This document shows, in pieces, positions 9,105 to 16,685 of a stretch of DNA of 64,000 nucleotides (position 1 is the stretch's first letter; every line of letters starts with the position of its first letter). This DNA comes from Oceanobacillus sp. HTM 045 (GTDB lineage: Bacteria > Pseudomonadota > Alphaproteobacteria > Rhodobacterales > Rhodobacteraceae), in contig WNWL01000002.1 of assembly GCA_009733745.1 (NCBI GenBank), positions 248,001-312,000 on the forward strand, written 5' to 3'. Under the pieces are notes generated by a model. That model saw only the letters and a list, made by a program, of their open reading frames with translations, was not told where the DNA came from and did not search any database. Made by a program: the position numbers and the translations under genes.

Positions 9105-9222
9105 CGGAACCCCTCTCGCACTCCCCAATGGCCGGAAGTGTCGCACAAGGGGACTTTTCGCAGAAGCGAAAAGGCCGCGCTCAGGCAATCGGAAAAGCCG
9201 AAAGCACGCCCTCAGCCGGCTC

Positions 9223-10218
9223 TCAGCCGTCCTCCGCCTCCTCGCCGCGGCCCATCAGCGACAGCGGCCGCGCGTCGATCCCGCGCGCCTGGCACCAGTG
9301 GCAGAGCGCCTCCTCCGCGCCATGCGTGACCCAGACCTCGCCCGCCCCGGTCTCCTCCACCGTCGCGGTCAGCTCGTCCCAGTCGGCATGGTCCGAGATC
9401 ACCAGCGCCAGTTCCACCCCGCGCTGCTTCGCGCGCTGGCGCACCCGCATCCAGCCCGAGGCGGCGGCGATCACCGGGTCCGGCAGCCGCCGCGCCCAGC
9501 GGTCGTTCAGCGCGCCCGGCGGGGCGAGCACGATCTCGCCGCGCAGCTCCGCCCCGCTTATCGGCGCCAGCGGCCCGAGCGGCACGCCCAGCGCCTCGTA
9601 GGTCTCGCAGAGCTTCGCCAGCGCGCCGTGCAGGTAGATGGTCCGCTCCCACCCGGCCCGGCGCAGCTCCGCGATCAGCCGCTGCGCCTTGCCGAGCGCG
9701 TAAGCCCCGACCGCGTGGCACCGCTCCGGGAACTTCGCCAGCGAGGCCAGCAGCCGGGCGATCTCCCCGCCCGTGTCCGGGTGGCGGAAGACGGGCAGCC
9801 CGAAGGTCGCCTCGGTGACGAAGAGGTCGCATGCCACCGGCTCGAACGGCAGGCAGGTCGGCGCGGCGCGGCGCTTGTAATCGCCCGAGACAACCGCGCG
9901 CCGCCCGCCCGCCTCGATCACCACCTGCGCCGAGCCCAGCACATGGCCCGCCGGCACCAGCCGGATCTCCGCGTTGCCGACCTTCAGCGCCTCGCCGTAG
10001 CCGAGTGCCTGCACGGCGCCGAACGCATCCGCCCCGTAGCGCGCGGCGGCGATCTCCACCGTCTCCGGGCTCGCCAGCAGCGCCGCGTGGCCCGGGCGGC
10101 AATGGTCGCTGTGGCCGTGGGTGACGACCGCACGCGCAACCGCCCGCACCGGGTCGATGAAGACCCCTGCGGGCGGGCAGTAGAGCCCCTCGTCGCGCAG
10201 TTCCAGCAGGGTCGTCAC
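9223..10218 (-). CDS. Ligase-associated DNA exonuclease (metallo-beta-lactamase/beta-CASP fold)
   Basis: The 331-residue protein begins with GTG at 10218, overlapping the stop of the upstream gene by 4 bp (GTGA), so the two are translationally coupled. It has the metallo-beta-lactamase motif THGHSDH (His34, His36, Asp38, His39), later DYKRRAAPTCLPFEP, and a beta-CASP-like C-terminal half (LVISDHADWDEL, VWVTHGAEEAL). This matches the exonuclease encoded beside bacterial ATP-dependent DNA ligases in a repair cassette. Here the ligase (13664-15232) is on the same strand but 3.4 kb upstream, with five genes between. The usual DEXH helicase and PdeM endonuclease partners are not in the window. Confidence 0.88.
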   Translation of the reverse strand: MTTLLELRDEGLYCPPAGVFIDPVRAVARAVVTHGHSDHCRPGHAALLASPETVEIAAARYGADAFGAVQALGYGEALKVGNAEIRLVPAGHVLGSAQVVIEAGGRRAVVSGDYKRRAAPTCLPFEPVACDLFVTEATFGLPVFRHPDTGGEIARLLASLAKFPERCHAVGAYALGKAQRLIAELRRAGWERTIYLHGALAKLCETYEALGVPLGPLAPISGAELRGEIVLAPPGALNDRWARRLPDPVIAAASGWMRVRQRAKQRGVELALVISDHADWDELTATVEETGAGEVWVTHGAEEALCHWCQARGIDARPLSLMGRGEEAEDG

Positions 10219-11708
10219 TCGAGCGGCATCACCTCCAGCCAGCCGTCGCGCAGCCGCGGGTCCGGCATCTCGCGCCAGCCCGCGACCGCCATCCGGTCGC
10301 CCATCGGGCGCAGGGCGCGCACCATGTCGCGCTCGCCCGGCAGGGCCTGTTCCCCGATCAGCGCGCCCTCGGCGTCGAACCGGGCGACCCAGATACCTAG
10401 GCCCTTCTCGCCCTTCATCCAGCCGCCGGCGATGACGGTCCCGTCCGGGGCCGGCGCCAGGGCGAGGAGGGCGCGCGACGCCGTGCCCGCCAGCGCCTTG
10501 ACCGCGACCCGCTCGCCCTCCGGCGTGTAGACCGACATCATCACCGCCCGGCCCGCCGGGCCCTTCGATGCGCCGCCGGCCATGAAGCTGCCGTCGGGCA
10601 GCGGCGCGATGCCGTAATAGGCGGTGTTGAACTCGGGAAACTCCTCCTTGGCCCAGAGCAGCTCGCCCGCGGGCGAGAACATCGCCACCAGCCCCGCCGT
10701 GGTCCCGTCCTGCAGGTGCACGGTCCCGACCGCGGCGATGCGCCCGTCGTCGAGCCGCAGCAGCGCCGTCGCCTCGGCGCTGCCCGCCGTCTCGTAGCCG
10801 CCCTCGAACGCCTGCCGCCCCTGCGCGTCGAGGCCGACGATCCAGAGGGCGGAGGGATTGCCGCTGTATCCCGCCAGCACCAGCCCGCCATCGGGCAGCC
10901 CCAGCGCCGCGTTGAAGGACGCGCCGCCGCGCCGCTCGATCCGCTTCTCGCCGAGCGCCGCGCCGCCCGCGCCGATCAGCATGGCCCATCCGGCATCGGC
11001 ACTGGTCGCCGGGTCGCGGGTCGTGCCCACCGCGACCGCGCCGCCATCCGGCAGCGCCACCACGGCGGCATGGCGGTCCCAGCCGCCCGGATCGCTCTTC
11101 AGCGTCCAGAGCACCTCCCCGCCGCTGCCGAGCTTCGAGATTATGGCCACCGTGTCGCCGGGCGTCCCGGCATCCAGCTCCCCGGCGAGGACGATGCTGC
11201 CGTCGCCGTAGACATCGACCGCGTTGTACTGGTCGTTGCCGGCCACACCGCTCAGCATCCCGTCCGCCCCGCCCGCAGGCTCCGCCGCCGCGGGCCAGGA
11301 GGCGCTGGCCGCCGTCCCTCCGGCCGCCCTGTCGGAACCGCCCCCCGAACCATCCCCCGGCGCACTTCCCGGAGCATCCCCCGGCGCACTTCCCGGATCC
11401 CGCAGCGTCACCACGAAGCCGAGTTCCGCCGCACCCCGGTCCAGCGCCACGCAGGCCCCCGCCATGTCGCCCGCGCCGACCGCGGCGGAGAAGCGTTCGA
11501 GATGGTAAGCCCAGGCCTGGAACTGCTCCGCGCTCATGGTCGGGGCCTTGGCGAGATAGGCTTGATGCACTTTCGAGAAATGCGCGTTCACGTCCTCCGG
11601 GGTGGAACAGGCCAGCGCCGGCGCGGCGGCGAGCGCGGTGGCTAGCGATGCGGCGAGAACGGAGGCAAGGGCAATGGCCGCCGGCCGCGGCGAGGGGCGT
11701 GAAAGCAT
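10215..11708 (-). CDS. Exported propeller-like repeat protein, related to the kinase ectodomains
   Basis: The 497-residue protein starts at 11708 behind AAGGAT and has a signal peptide ending near ALA-CS (about residue 34). An N-terminal helical region with two Cys (about 34-90) is followed by a Gly/Ser/Pro-rich linker with repeated SAPGD. The rest consists of repeats such as QYNAVDVYGDGSIVLAGELD and GWDRHAAVVALPDGGAVAVGTTRD, clearly of the same type as the repeats C-terminal to the two kinases at 6068 and 16686. No catalytic residue is visible. It overlaps the exonuclease gene by 4 bp downstream, an odd pairing of an exported protein and a DNA nuclease. The function is unknown; ligand binding is a guess. 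Confidence 0.82.
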   Translation of the reverse strand: MLSRPSPRPAAIALASVLAASLATALAAAPALACSTPEDVNAHFSKVHQAYLAKAPTMSAEQFQAWAYHLERFSAAVGAGDMAGACVALDRGAAELGFVVTLRDPGSAPGDAPGSAPGDGSGGGSDRAAGGTAASASWPAAAEPAGGADGMLSGVAGNDQYNAVDVYGDGSIVLAGELDAGTPGDTVAIISKLGSGGEVLWTLKSDPGGWDRHAAVVALPDGGAVAVGTTRDPATSADAGWAMLIGAGGAALGEKRIERRGGASFNAALGLPDGGLVLAGYSGNPSALWIVGLDAQGRQAFEGGYETAGSAEATALLRLDDGRIAAVGTVHLQDGTTAGLVAMFSPAGELLWAKEEFPEFNTAYYGIAPLPDGSFMAGGASKGPAGRAVMMSVYTPEGERVAVKALAGTASRALLALAPAPDGTVIAGGWMKGEKGLGIWVARFDAEGALIGEQALPGERDMVRALRPMGDRMAVAGWREMPDPRLRDGWLEVMPLE

Positions 11709-11806
11709 GTGATCCTTCCGGAAAGTGGCTGCGGACAATCGCCCCACTCTGCCCGCCCATGCCTGCGGGGTCGAGTCCGGCGGGGTCGAGTCCGGCCTGT
11801 CGAGGC

Positions 11807-12289
11807 TCACCCCGCCAGCGCCGCGAGGTAACAGGCCGCCGCCAGCGCCGACGCCGCCGTGCGCACCGAGTTCCAGCGCGTCCAGCCGCGCAGGTAGACC
11901 TGCCAGTAGGCAGCCGTCTCCGCCGCACCGGCCTCCATCCGGTCCAGCCGCTCGTTCATCGGCACGTTGCCCCGCACCGTCACCGCCATGACCCCGGCGA
12001 TGTAGGCGAGGCCCCCGGCCACCATCCACCACCCGGCGGCACCGCCGGTGACCGCGAGGCCCAGCACCGCGAGCACCGGCGCCAGCGCCATCATCGCGAA
12101 CAGCAGCACCATGAAGACGGTGCGGAAGACCTTGCGGTTGATCACCTGCATCGCCTCGACCGGCCCCGCGCCGCGGACCGCGCCCAGCGCGGGCATCACC
12201 AGTTCCGAGAAGGTCAGGAACACGCCCGCGACCACCGCGTTGCCCAGCACCGCGACCGCGGTGAGGAATGTGACAATCATGTCCAGCAT
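11807..12289 (-). CDS. DUF1772 family (anthrone-oxygenase-like) membrane protein
   Basis: The 160-residue protein starts MLDMIVTFLTAVAVLGNAVV at 12289 and has four hydrophobic helices. The features GVFLTFSELVMPALG and the late WTRWNSVRTAASALAA are typical of DUF1772, small membrane proteins related to anthrone oxygenase and often found beside NAD(P)-binding oxidoreductases and TetR regulators. It begins 11 bp after the stop of the NAD(P)-binding gene, so they form a two-gene operon behind the operators at 12947-13002. An oxygenase activity is not established for the bacterial members. Confidence 0.82.
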   Translation of the reverse strand: MLDMIVTFLTAVAVLGNAVVAGVFLTFSELVMPALGAVRGAGPVEAMQVINRKVFRTVFMVLLFAMMALAPVLAVLGLAVTGGAAGWWMVAGGLAYIAGVMAVTVRGNVPMNERLDRMEAGAAETAAYWQVYLRGWTRWNSVRTAASALAAACYLAALAG

Positions 12290-12300
12290 CGCCCCCTCCC

Positions 12301-12930
12301 TCACCAGGACAGCGCCGCGGCGCGGTGCAGGTAGTCCCGCGCGCCGACCTGGCCGAGCATGAACCCGGCCACGTCGCCCGGCGCGATGCGGATCGCCACC
12401 GACCGGTCGATCCGGGTGAAGCCGTGCAGGAAATCGCCCCGCGCCGGGCCGGGGTCGAAATTGCCGGGCCGCGCCAGCGTCCAGTCGAGCCCGCTCTCGC
12501 GCACGATCCGCTCCTGCGCGTCGTGGTCGGCGAACATCCACCGCATCAGCGTCGGCGCGAGAATCCGGCGGTAGCGCCAGGGCAGCCAGCCGCGGCTCTC
12601 GCCCGCGCCCAGCGCCGAGAGGCAGACCAGCCGCCGCACGCCCGCGTCCTGCATCGCCCGCACGATCGCCGCCGTGCCCGCGGCGCGCAGCCCGGACCGG
12701 TCGAGCAGCGGCATCCCGATGGCGCAGATCACCGCGTCCTGCCCCGCGACCGCCCGCGCGGCCACCTCCGGGTCGCGCACGTCGCCCGCGACGGCGCGCA
12801 CCGCGCCCTCCGGCAGGCCCAGCCGCTCCGGGCGGCGGGCCTGCACCGTCACCTCGTGGCCCCGCTCCAGCGCCTGCGCCACCAGGTGCCGCCCGACCGT
12901 CCCCGTCGCTCCGAAAATCGCCAGCTTCAT
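12301..12930 (-). CDS. NAD(P)-binding SDR-like protein (NmrA/atypical SDR type)
   Basis: The 209-residue protein has the Rossmann signature MKLAIFGATGTVGRHLVAQAL with GATGTVG at residues 7-13, then an acidic/Arg strand (VTVQARRPERL) typical of atypical extended SDRs that bind NAD(P). It lacks the classical YxxxK, as is common in NmrA-like members, so it may be a redox sensor or reductase. Its start lies 16 bp from a perfect palindromic operator (12947-12961) shared with the tetR locus at 501-557. It is first in an operon with the DUF1772 gene. Confidence 0.88.
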   Translation of the reverse strand: MKLAIFGATGTVGRHLVAQALERGHEVTVQARRPERLGLPEGAVRAVAGDVRDPEVAARAVAGQDAVICAIGMPLLDRSGLRAAGTAAIVRAMQDAGVRRLVCLSALGAGESRGWLPWRYRRILAPTLMRWMFADHDAQERIVRESGLDWTLARPGNFDPGPARGDFLHGFTRIDRSVAIRIAPGDVAGFMLGQVGARDYLHRAAALSW

Positions 12931-12946
12931 CGCCGCCTCCGCTTGC

Positions 12947-13006
12947 TTGACATCATGTCAATTTACACGGCGTCAAGTAAGCGCCTCTTGACGCCATGTC
13001 AAGAGG
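12947..13006. promoter_or_regulatory. Second cluster of TetR-type operators
   Basis: Three inverted repeats match those at 501-557: TTGACATCATGTCAA (12947-12961, perfect), TTTACACGGCGTCAA (12962-12976) and TTGACGCCATGTCAA (12988-13002), the last with arms extending to CCTCTTGAC/GTCAAGAGG (12984-13006). Center spacings are 15 and 26 bp, close to the 16 and 26 bp of the first cluster. They sit just ahead of the leftward NAD(P)-binding/DUF1772 operon and also upstream of the rightward gene at 13100. Control by the TetR protein at 1-507 is inferred. Confidence 0.75.
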
Positions 13007-13099
13007 CTTCCGTACACCGGGCAAATGGGTGCAAGCGGCACGATCCCCTCGCAATGGTTGTATCCCCGCCGCCGCTCCCTAGATTTCTCCGGTGGGGGC

Positions 13100-13657
13100 A
13101 TGGCATCGAGGGGTTCCATGGAGAGTGGTGAACTGGGTCCACACAACGCCATCTGGGACGATGGCGAGTGGATCGGCTGGGACTGGATCAACTCCCAGCT
13201 CGCCGAAGCGGAGATGCGGGATCGCTTCCCCGACGTGGACCTCGCGATGGTCGAGGCCTTCGATGAACTGCTGGACATCGCCAGCCGCTATAACGGCCTC
13301 ACCGGCCGCCACCTCCAGGTCTACGGCGACCTCGGCGAGCTGTTCGGCGCGGTCAAGTTCGGCATCAGGCTCCACGAGACGATGTACGCGCAGGGCTCGG
13401 ACGGAAAGCTCGGCGACGACTTCGTGGAGATCAAGACGATCACCCCGTTCAAGTCGCAGGACTCCGTTTGCGTCAACCTGTCGGGAAATTTTTCGAAGCT
13501 GCTCGTCGTCAAGATCGACGAGGACTTCCGGGTCGAAGGCCGGATGATCGACCGCAAGGCGCTGGAAACGGCCGGTAGAACCAACCTGGTCATCCGCTGG
13601 GACGATCTCGCCGGCACCGGATCCGCGCAGCGCTGGGACGGCGACGAGGCGCCCTGA
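13100..13657 (+). CDS. Unknown protein with a possible PD-(D/E)XK-like core
   Basis: The 185-residue protein is divergent from the NAD(P)-binding gene. The start is uncertain: ATG 13100 behind GGTGGGGG or ATG 13118 behind GAGGGG. It is Trp- and Asp-rich at the N-terminus (NAIWDDGEWIGWDWINSQ). The center reads GDLGELFGAVKFGIRLHE, then GDDFVEIKTITPF. The order Glu, then Asp, then Glu-x-Lys resembles nuclease-fold proteins related to DUF6998, but the evidence is one motif only. It lies next to an ATP-dependent DNA ligase on the other strand (6-bp gap between stops). I cannot assign a function. Confidence 0.65.
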   Translation: MASRGSMESGELGPHNAIWDDGEWIGWDWINSQLAEAEMRDRFPDVDLAMVEAFDELLDIASRYNGLTGRHLQVYGDLGELFGAVKFGIRLHETMYAQGSDGKLGDDFVEIKTITPFKSQDSVCVNLSGNFSKLLVVKIDEDFRVEGRMIDRKALETAGRTNLVIRWDDLAGTGSAQRWDGDEAP

Positions 13658-13663
13658 CCGCCC

Positions 13664-15232
13664 CTACCCCTCGATCAGCGCCTCCAGCGTCTCCAGCCGG
13701 TCCGCCTCGCGGATCGGCTTGTCGCGGCGGATGCGCTTGATGCGGGGAAAGCGCATGGCGATGCCGGACTTGTGCCGCGTGCTCCGCTGCACGGCGTCGA
13801 AGGCGACCTCCAGCACGATCTCGGGCTTCACCGAGCGCACCGGCCCGAACCGCTCCAGCGTGTTGGCCCGGATCCAGCGATCCAGCTCCACCAGTTCCGC
13901 GTCGGTGTAGCCCGAGTAGGCCTTGCCCACCGGCACCAGCTCCTCCCCCCGCCACGCCGCGAAGGTGAAGTCGGAGTAGAAGGACGAGCGCTTTCCGTGC
14001 CCCCGCTGGGCATAGATCAGCACGCAGTCGGCGGTCAGCGGGTCGCGCTTCCACTTGAACCACGGCCCCTGCGGCCGCCCGCCGACGTAAGCGCTGTCGC
14101 GGCGCTTCAGCATCAGCCCTTCCTGCCCCGCCTCCCGCGCCCCGTCGCGGAGCGCGGTCAGTTCGTCCCAGCCCTCGAAGGCGATCACCTCGGAGAGGTC
14201 CGTCCGCCCCGGCCCGTGCCGCGCGTGCCAGTCCTCCAGCCGCGCGCGCCGGTCGGCCCAGGCCAGCGCGCGCACGTCCTCCGCCCCGTCATGCAGGATG
14301 TCGTAGAGGCGCAGATGCGCCGGGCTGGCAGCCAGCATCTTCGCCGTCACCCGCTTGCGCCCGAGCCGCTTCTGCAGGTCGGCGAAGGGGGCCACCTCGC
14401 CACCATCGGGACCGGGCCGCACCACCAGCAACTCGCCGTCCACCGCGCCCTCCCAGTGCATGGTCTCGACCACGTCCGGGAAGGCGCCGCCGATCTCGTC
14501 GCCGGTGCGGGTGTAGAGCCGCGCCTCGCCGCCGAAGGCCACCGCCTGCACGCGGATGCCGTCCCACTTCCACTCCGCCGCGTAGTCCGCCGGGTCGAGC
14601 GCGGCCCAGCGGTCCTCCACCGGGTTCGCCAGCATCATCGGGCGGAAGGCGAGCGAGAGGTCCACGTCCGGCTCCGGCCCGCCCTCCAGCCAGGCGAAGA
14701 GCTTGCCGTAGGGCGGCGCGATGCCGAACCACAGCTCCTCGATCCGCTCCAGCGGCCGGCCCGACCACTGCGCCAGCGCGGTCCGCGCCAGCCGGGCCGA
14801 GACGCCCACGCGCATCCCGCCCGTGGCCAGCTTGATCAGCGCCAGCCGCTCGGAGGGGCCCATCCGGTCGCAGAACCCGGCCAGCACCGCGCCCGCCTTG
14901 ACCGGCCCCGCGCCCCGCAGCGCCTCCACCACCTCGGCCAGCGGCGGCCTGTCCCTGCCCTCCACGGGCCAGATCAGCGCCACCGTCTCCGCCAGGTCGC
15001 CGACATAGTCGTAGGAGAGCGCGAACAGCACCGGGTCGACCCGCTCCTCGACCAGCCCGCGGATGCGCGAGGGCGTGACGGTCGGCAGGTCCAGCTCGCC
15101 GCAGAGCGCGGCCAGCGCCCAGCCCCGGTCCGGGTCCGGCGTGGCCGCGAAATAGGCCTCAAGGTGCGCCAGCTTGGCGTTCCGCCCGGGCGTGAAGACG
15201 AGGTTTTCCAGCAGGTCCGCGAAGGCTCTCAT
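13664..15232 (-). CDS. ATP-dependent DNA ligase
   Basis: The 522-residue protein has the adenylation motif EWKWDGIR with nucleophile Lys222. This is followed by motif III-like TRTGDEIGGAFPDVVE, motif IV DGELLVV, motif V GLMLKRRDSAYVGGR-PQGPWFKWKRD, and an OB-fold C-terminal domain. The N-terminal about 200 residues are the DNA-binding domain usual for this cisplatin-resistance-type bacterial ligase. The family seals nicks using ATP and is a non-essential partner of the NAD-dependent LigA. In relatives it is clustered with an exonuclease, here at 9223-10218, but the genes are separated. ATG at 15232 is the natural start. Confidence 0.95.
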   Translation of the reverse strand: MRAFADLLENLVFTPGRNAKLAHLEAYFAATPDPDRGWALAALCGELDLPTVTPSRIRGLVEERVDPVLFALSYDYVGDLAETVALIWPVEGRDRPPLAEVVEALRGAGPVKAGAVLAGFCDRMGPSERLALIKLATGGMRVGVSARLARTALAQWSGRPLERIEELWFGIAPPYGKLFAWLEGGPEPDVDLSLAFRPMMLANPVEDRWAALDPADYAAEWKWDGIRVQAVAFGGEARLYTRTGDEIGGAFPDVVETMHWEGAVDGELLVVRPGPDGGEVAPFADLQKRLGRKRVTAKMLAASPAHLRLYDILHDGAEDVRALAWADRRARLEDWHARHGPGRTDLSEVIAFEGWDELTALRDGAREAGQEGLMLKRRDSAYVGGRPQGPWFKWKRDPLTADCVLIYAQRGHGKRSSFYSDFTFAAWRGEELVPVGKAYSGYTDAELVELDRWIRANTLERFGPVRSVKPEIVLEVAFDAVQRSTRHKSGIAMRFPRIKRIRRDKPIREADRLETLEALIEG

Positions 15233-15287
15233 GAGCGGGAAGGATAGCGGCCCGCTCCGGCCTGTCGACGCCTCCCACTACTCGCCC

Positions 15288-15620
15288 TCAGTCCTCGCCG
15301 GGAAACTCCGGCCGCGCGGCGAGGACGGACAGCACGAAGAAGGCGAGCATCACCCCGAGGATCGCCAGCGACAGCACATCCCCGAAAGCGCCGTCATCCG
15401 CCGTCTTGATCCCCTGAAGGATCAGCGCCAGCCCGGCCAGCCCCGCCGCCGTCGCGTGCGAGGTCAGCGTCACCAGGCTCGCGCTGAACACGAGGAACGG
15501 CATCAGGAGCGCCAGCGCGCTGTCGGCGGTGCCGCGCATCAGGTTGACGAACAGCAGCCGGTTGTCGGCCAGCAGCAGCGCCAGCGCGAGGCACCCCAGC
15601 AGCAGGATCACGGTCTTCAT
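15288..15620 (-). CDS. Small hydrophobic membrane protein, unknown
   Basis: The 110-residue protein starts MKTVILLLGCLALALLLADN and has three hydrophobic stretches (about residues 2-20, 35-65, 76-100) with a short acidic tail (EFPGED). An in-frame GTG/ATG start 15 bp upstream (15635) is possible. It lies 55 bp upstream of the ligase on the same strand but on different business by appearance. I recognise no family. Its codon use and hydrophobic pattern favour a real gene. Confidence 0.6.
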   Translation of the reverse strand: MKTVILLLGCLALALLLADNRLLFVNLMRGTADSALALLMPFLVFSASLVTLTSHATAAGLAGLALILQGIKTADDGAFGDVLSLAILGVMLAFFVLSVLAARPEFPGED

Positions 15621-15778
15621 GCGCGGCACTCCCATACGCTTCGGACACGGCCAGACTGCTTCCCGGAAGTGACGAAATCATGCCGCGATCCGGGCCGTGC
15701 CCGGCGCACCGGCCAGCCACACCCCTCCGGCCCGCCCGCCGGGCCGCGGAAGGAAAAACAATGAGGGGAAGCGGAAAC

Positions 15779-15800
15779 GGCGGCGCCGGCCGGCGCCGCC
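15779..15800. terminator. Possible terminator of the peroxiredoxin gene
   Basis: A perfect 9-bp stem, GGCGGCGCC with GGCGCCGCC around a 4-nt loop, lies 17 bp past the stop of the leftward peroxiredoxin gene. On the leftward strand it is followed by GTTTCCGC, a weak T-run. Confidence 0.5.
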
Positions 15801-15816
15801 GCGAGGCACCAGCCTC

Positions 15817-16473
15817 TCACCCCGGCTGCTTGGTGGTCCGCAGGTAGGGCAGCGGCTGCTCGTAGGAGCCGAACCTCTCCTTCGCCTCCTCGTCGGAGAC
15901 GGCGGGGGTGATGATCACGTCCTCGCCCTGCTTCCAGTTCACCGGGGTCGCCACCTTGTGGGCCGCGGTCAGCTGGATCGAGTCGATCGCGCGCAGGATC
16001 TCGTCGAAGTTCCGGCCCGTGGTCATCGGGTAGGTCATCGACATCTTGATCTTCTTGTCCGGCCCGATGACGAAGACCGAGCGTACCGTGGCGTTGTCGG
16101 CCGCGGTGCGGCCCTCGGAGGTCTCGCCCGCGTCCGCCGGCAGCATGTCGTAGAGCTTGGCGACCTTCAGCTCCGGGTCGCCGATCATCGGGTAGCCGAC
16201 CTGGTGGCCGGTCGCCTTGGCGATGTCGCCCTTCCACTTGTGGTGGTTCTCGACCGGGTCGACCGAGATGCCGATGATCTTGGCGTTGCGCTTTGAGAAC
16301 TCCTCGTGCAGCCCGGCCATGTAGCCCAGCTCGGTCGTGCAGACCGGCGTGAAGTCCTTCGGATGGCTGAACATCACGGCATAGCCGTCGCCGATCCAGT
16401 TGTGGAATTGGATCTCGCCTTCGGTCGTTTCGGCGGTGAAGTCCGGAGCGGTGTCGTTGATGCGGAGAGTCAT
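15817..16473 (-). CDS. Single-cysteine (Prx6-type) peroxiredoxin
   Basis: The 218-residue protein carries the peroxidatic Cys45 in the motif HPKDFTPVCTTELG and contains no other cysteine, so it is a 1-Cys enzyme. The C-terminal arm (TPVNWKQGEDVIITPAVSDEEA) is the Prx6 dimerisation domain. It reduces peroxides in the cytoplasm with an external thiol donor. Length matches the family (about 215-220). It stands alone, and 212 bp separate it from the divergent kinase gene. Confidence 0.95.
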   Translation of the reverse strand: MTLRINDTAPDFTAETTEGEIQFHNWIGDGYAVMFSHPKDFTPVCTTELGYMAGLHEEFSKRNAKIIGISVDPVENHHKWKGDIAKATGHQVGYPMIGDPELKVAKLYDMLPADAGETSEGRTAADNATVRSVFVIGPDKKIKMSMTYPMTTGRNFDEILRAIDSIQLTAAHKVATPVNWKQGEDVIITPAVSDEEAKERFGSYEQPLPYLRTTKQPG

Positions 16474-16685
16474 GTTGTCCTCCTCCCGTTCTCGAAGTGG
16501 TCACGGGTTTATCTGCGAGTCGCCTTTCGGATGCACCAGAAAACTTCGCGCAATCGCGGCGGCGGGATCGCCCGCACGGCGCACCGGCAACTCCCGCACC
16601 GCTTCCGCCCGCATCCGAGTTGTCCCCCGCCACCCGCCGTCCTAAGCTTCGCCCGATCCCGGGGATGAGAGGGCCGCACCGAGGC

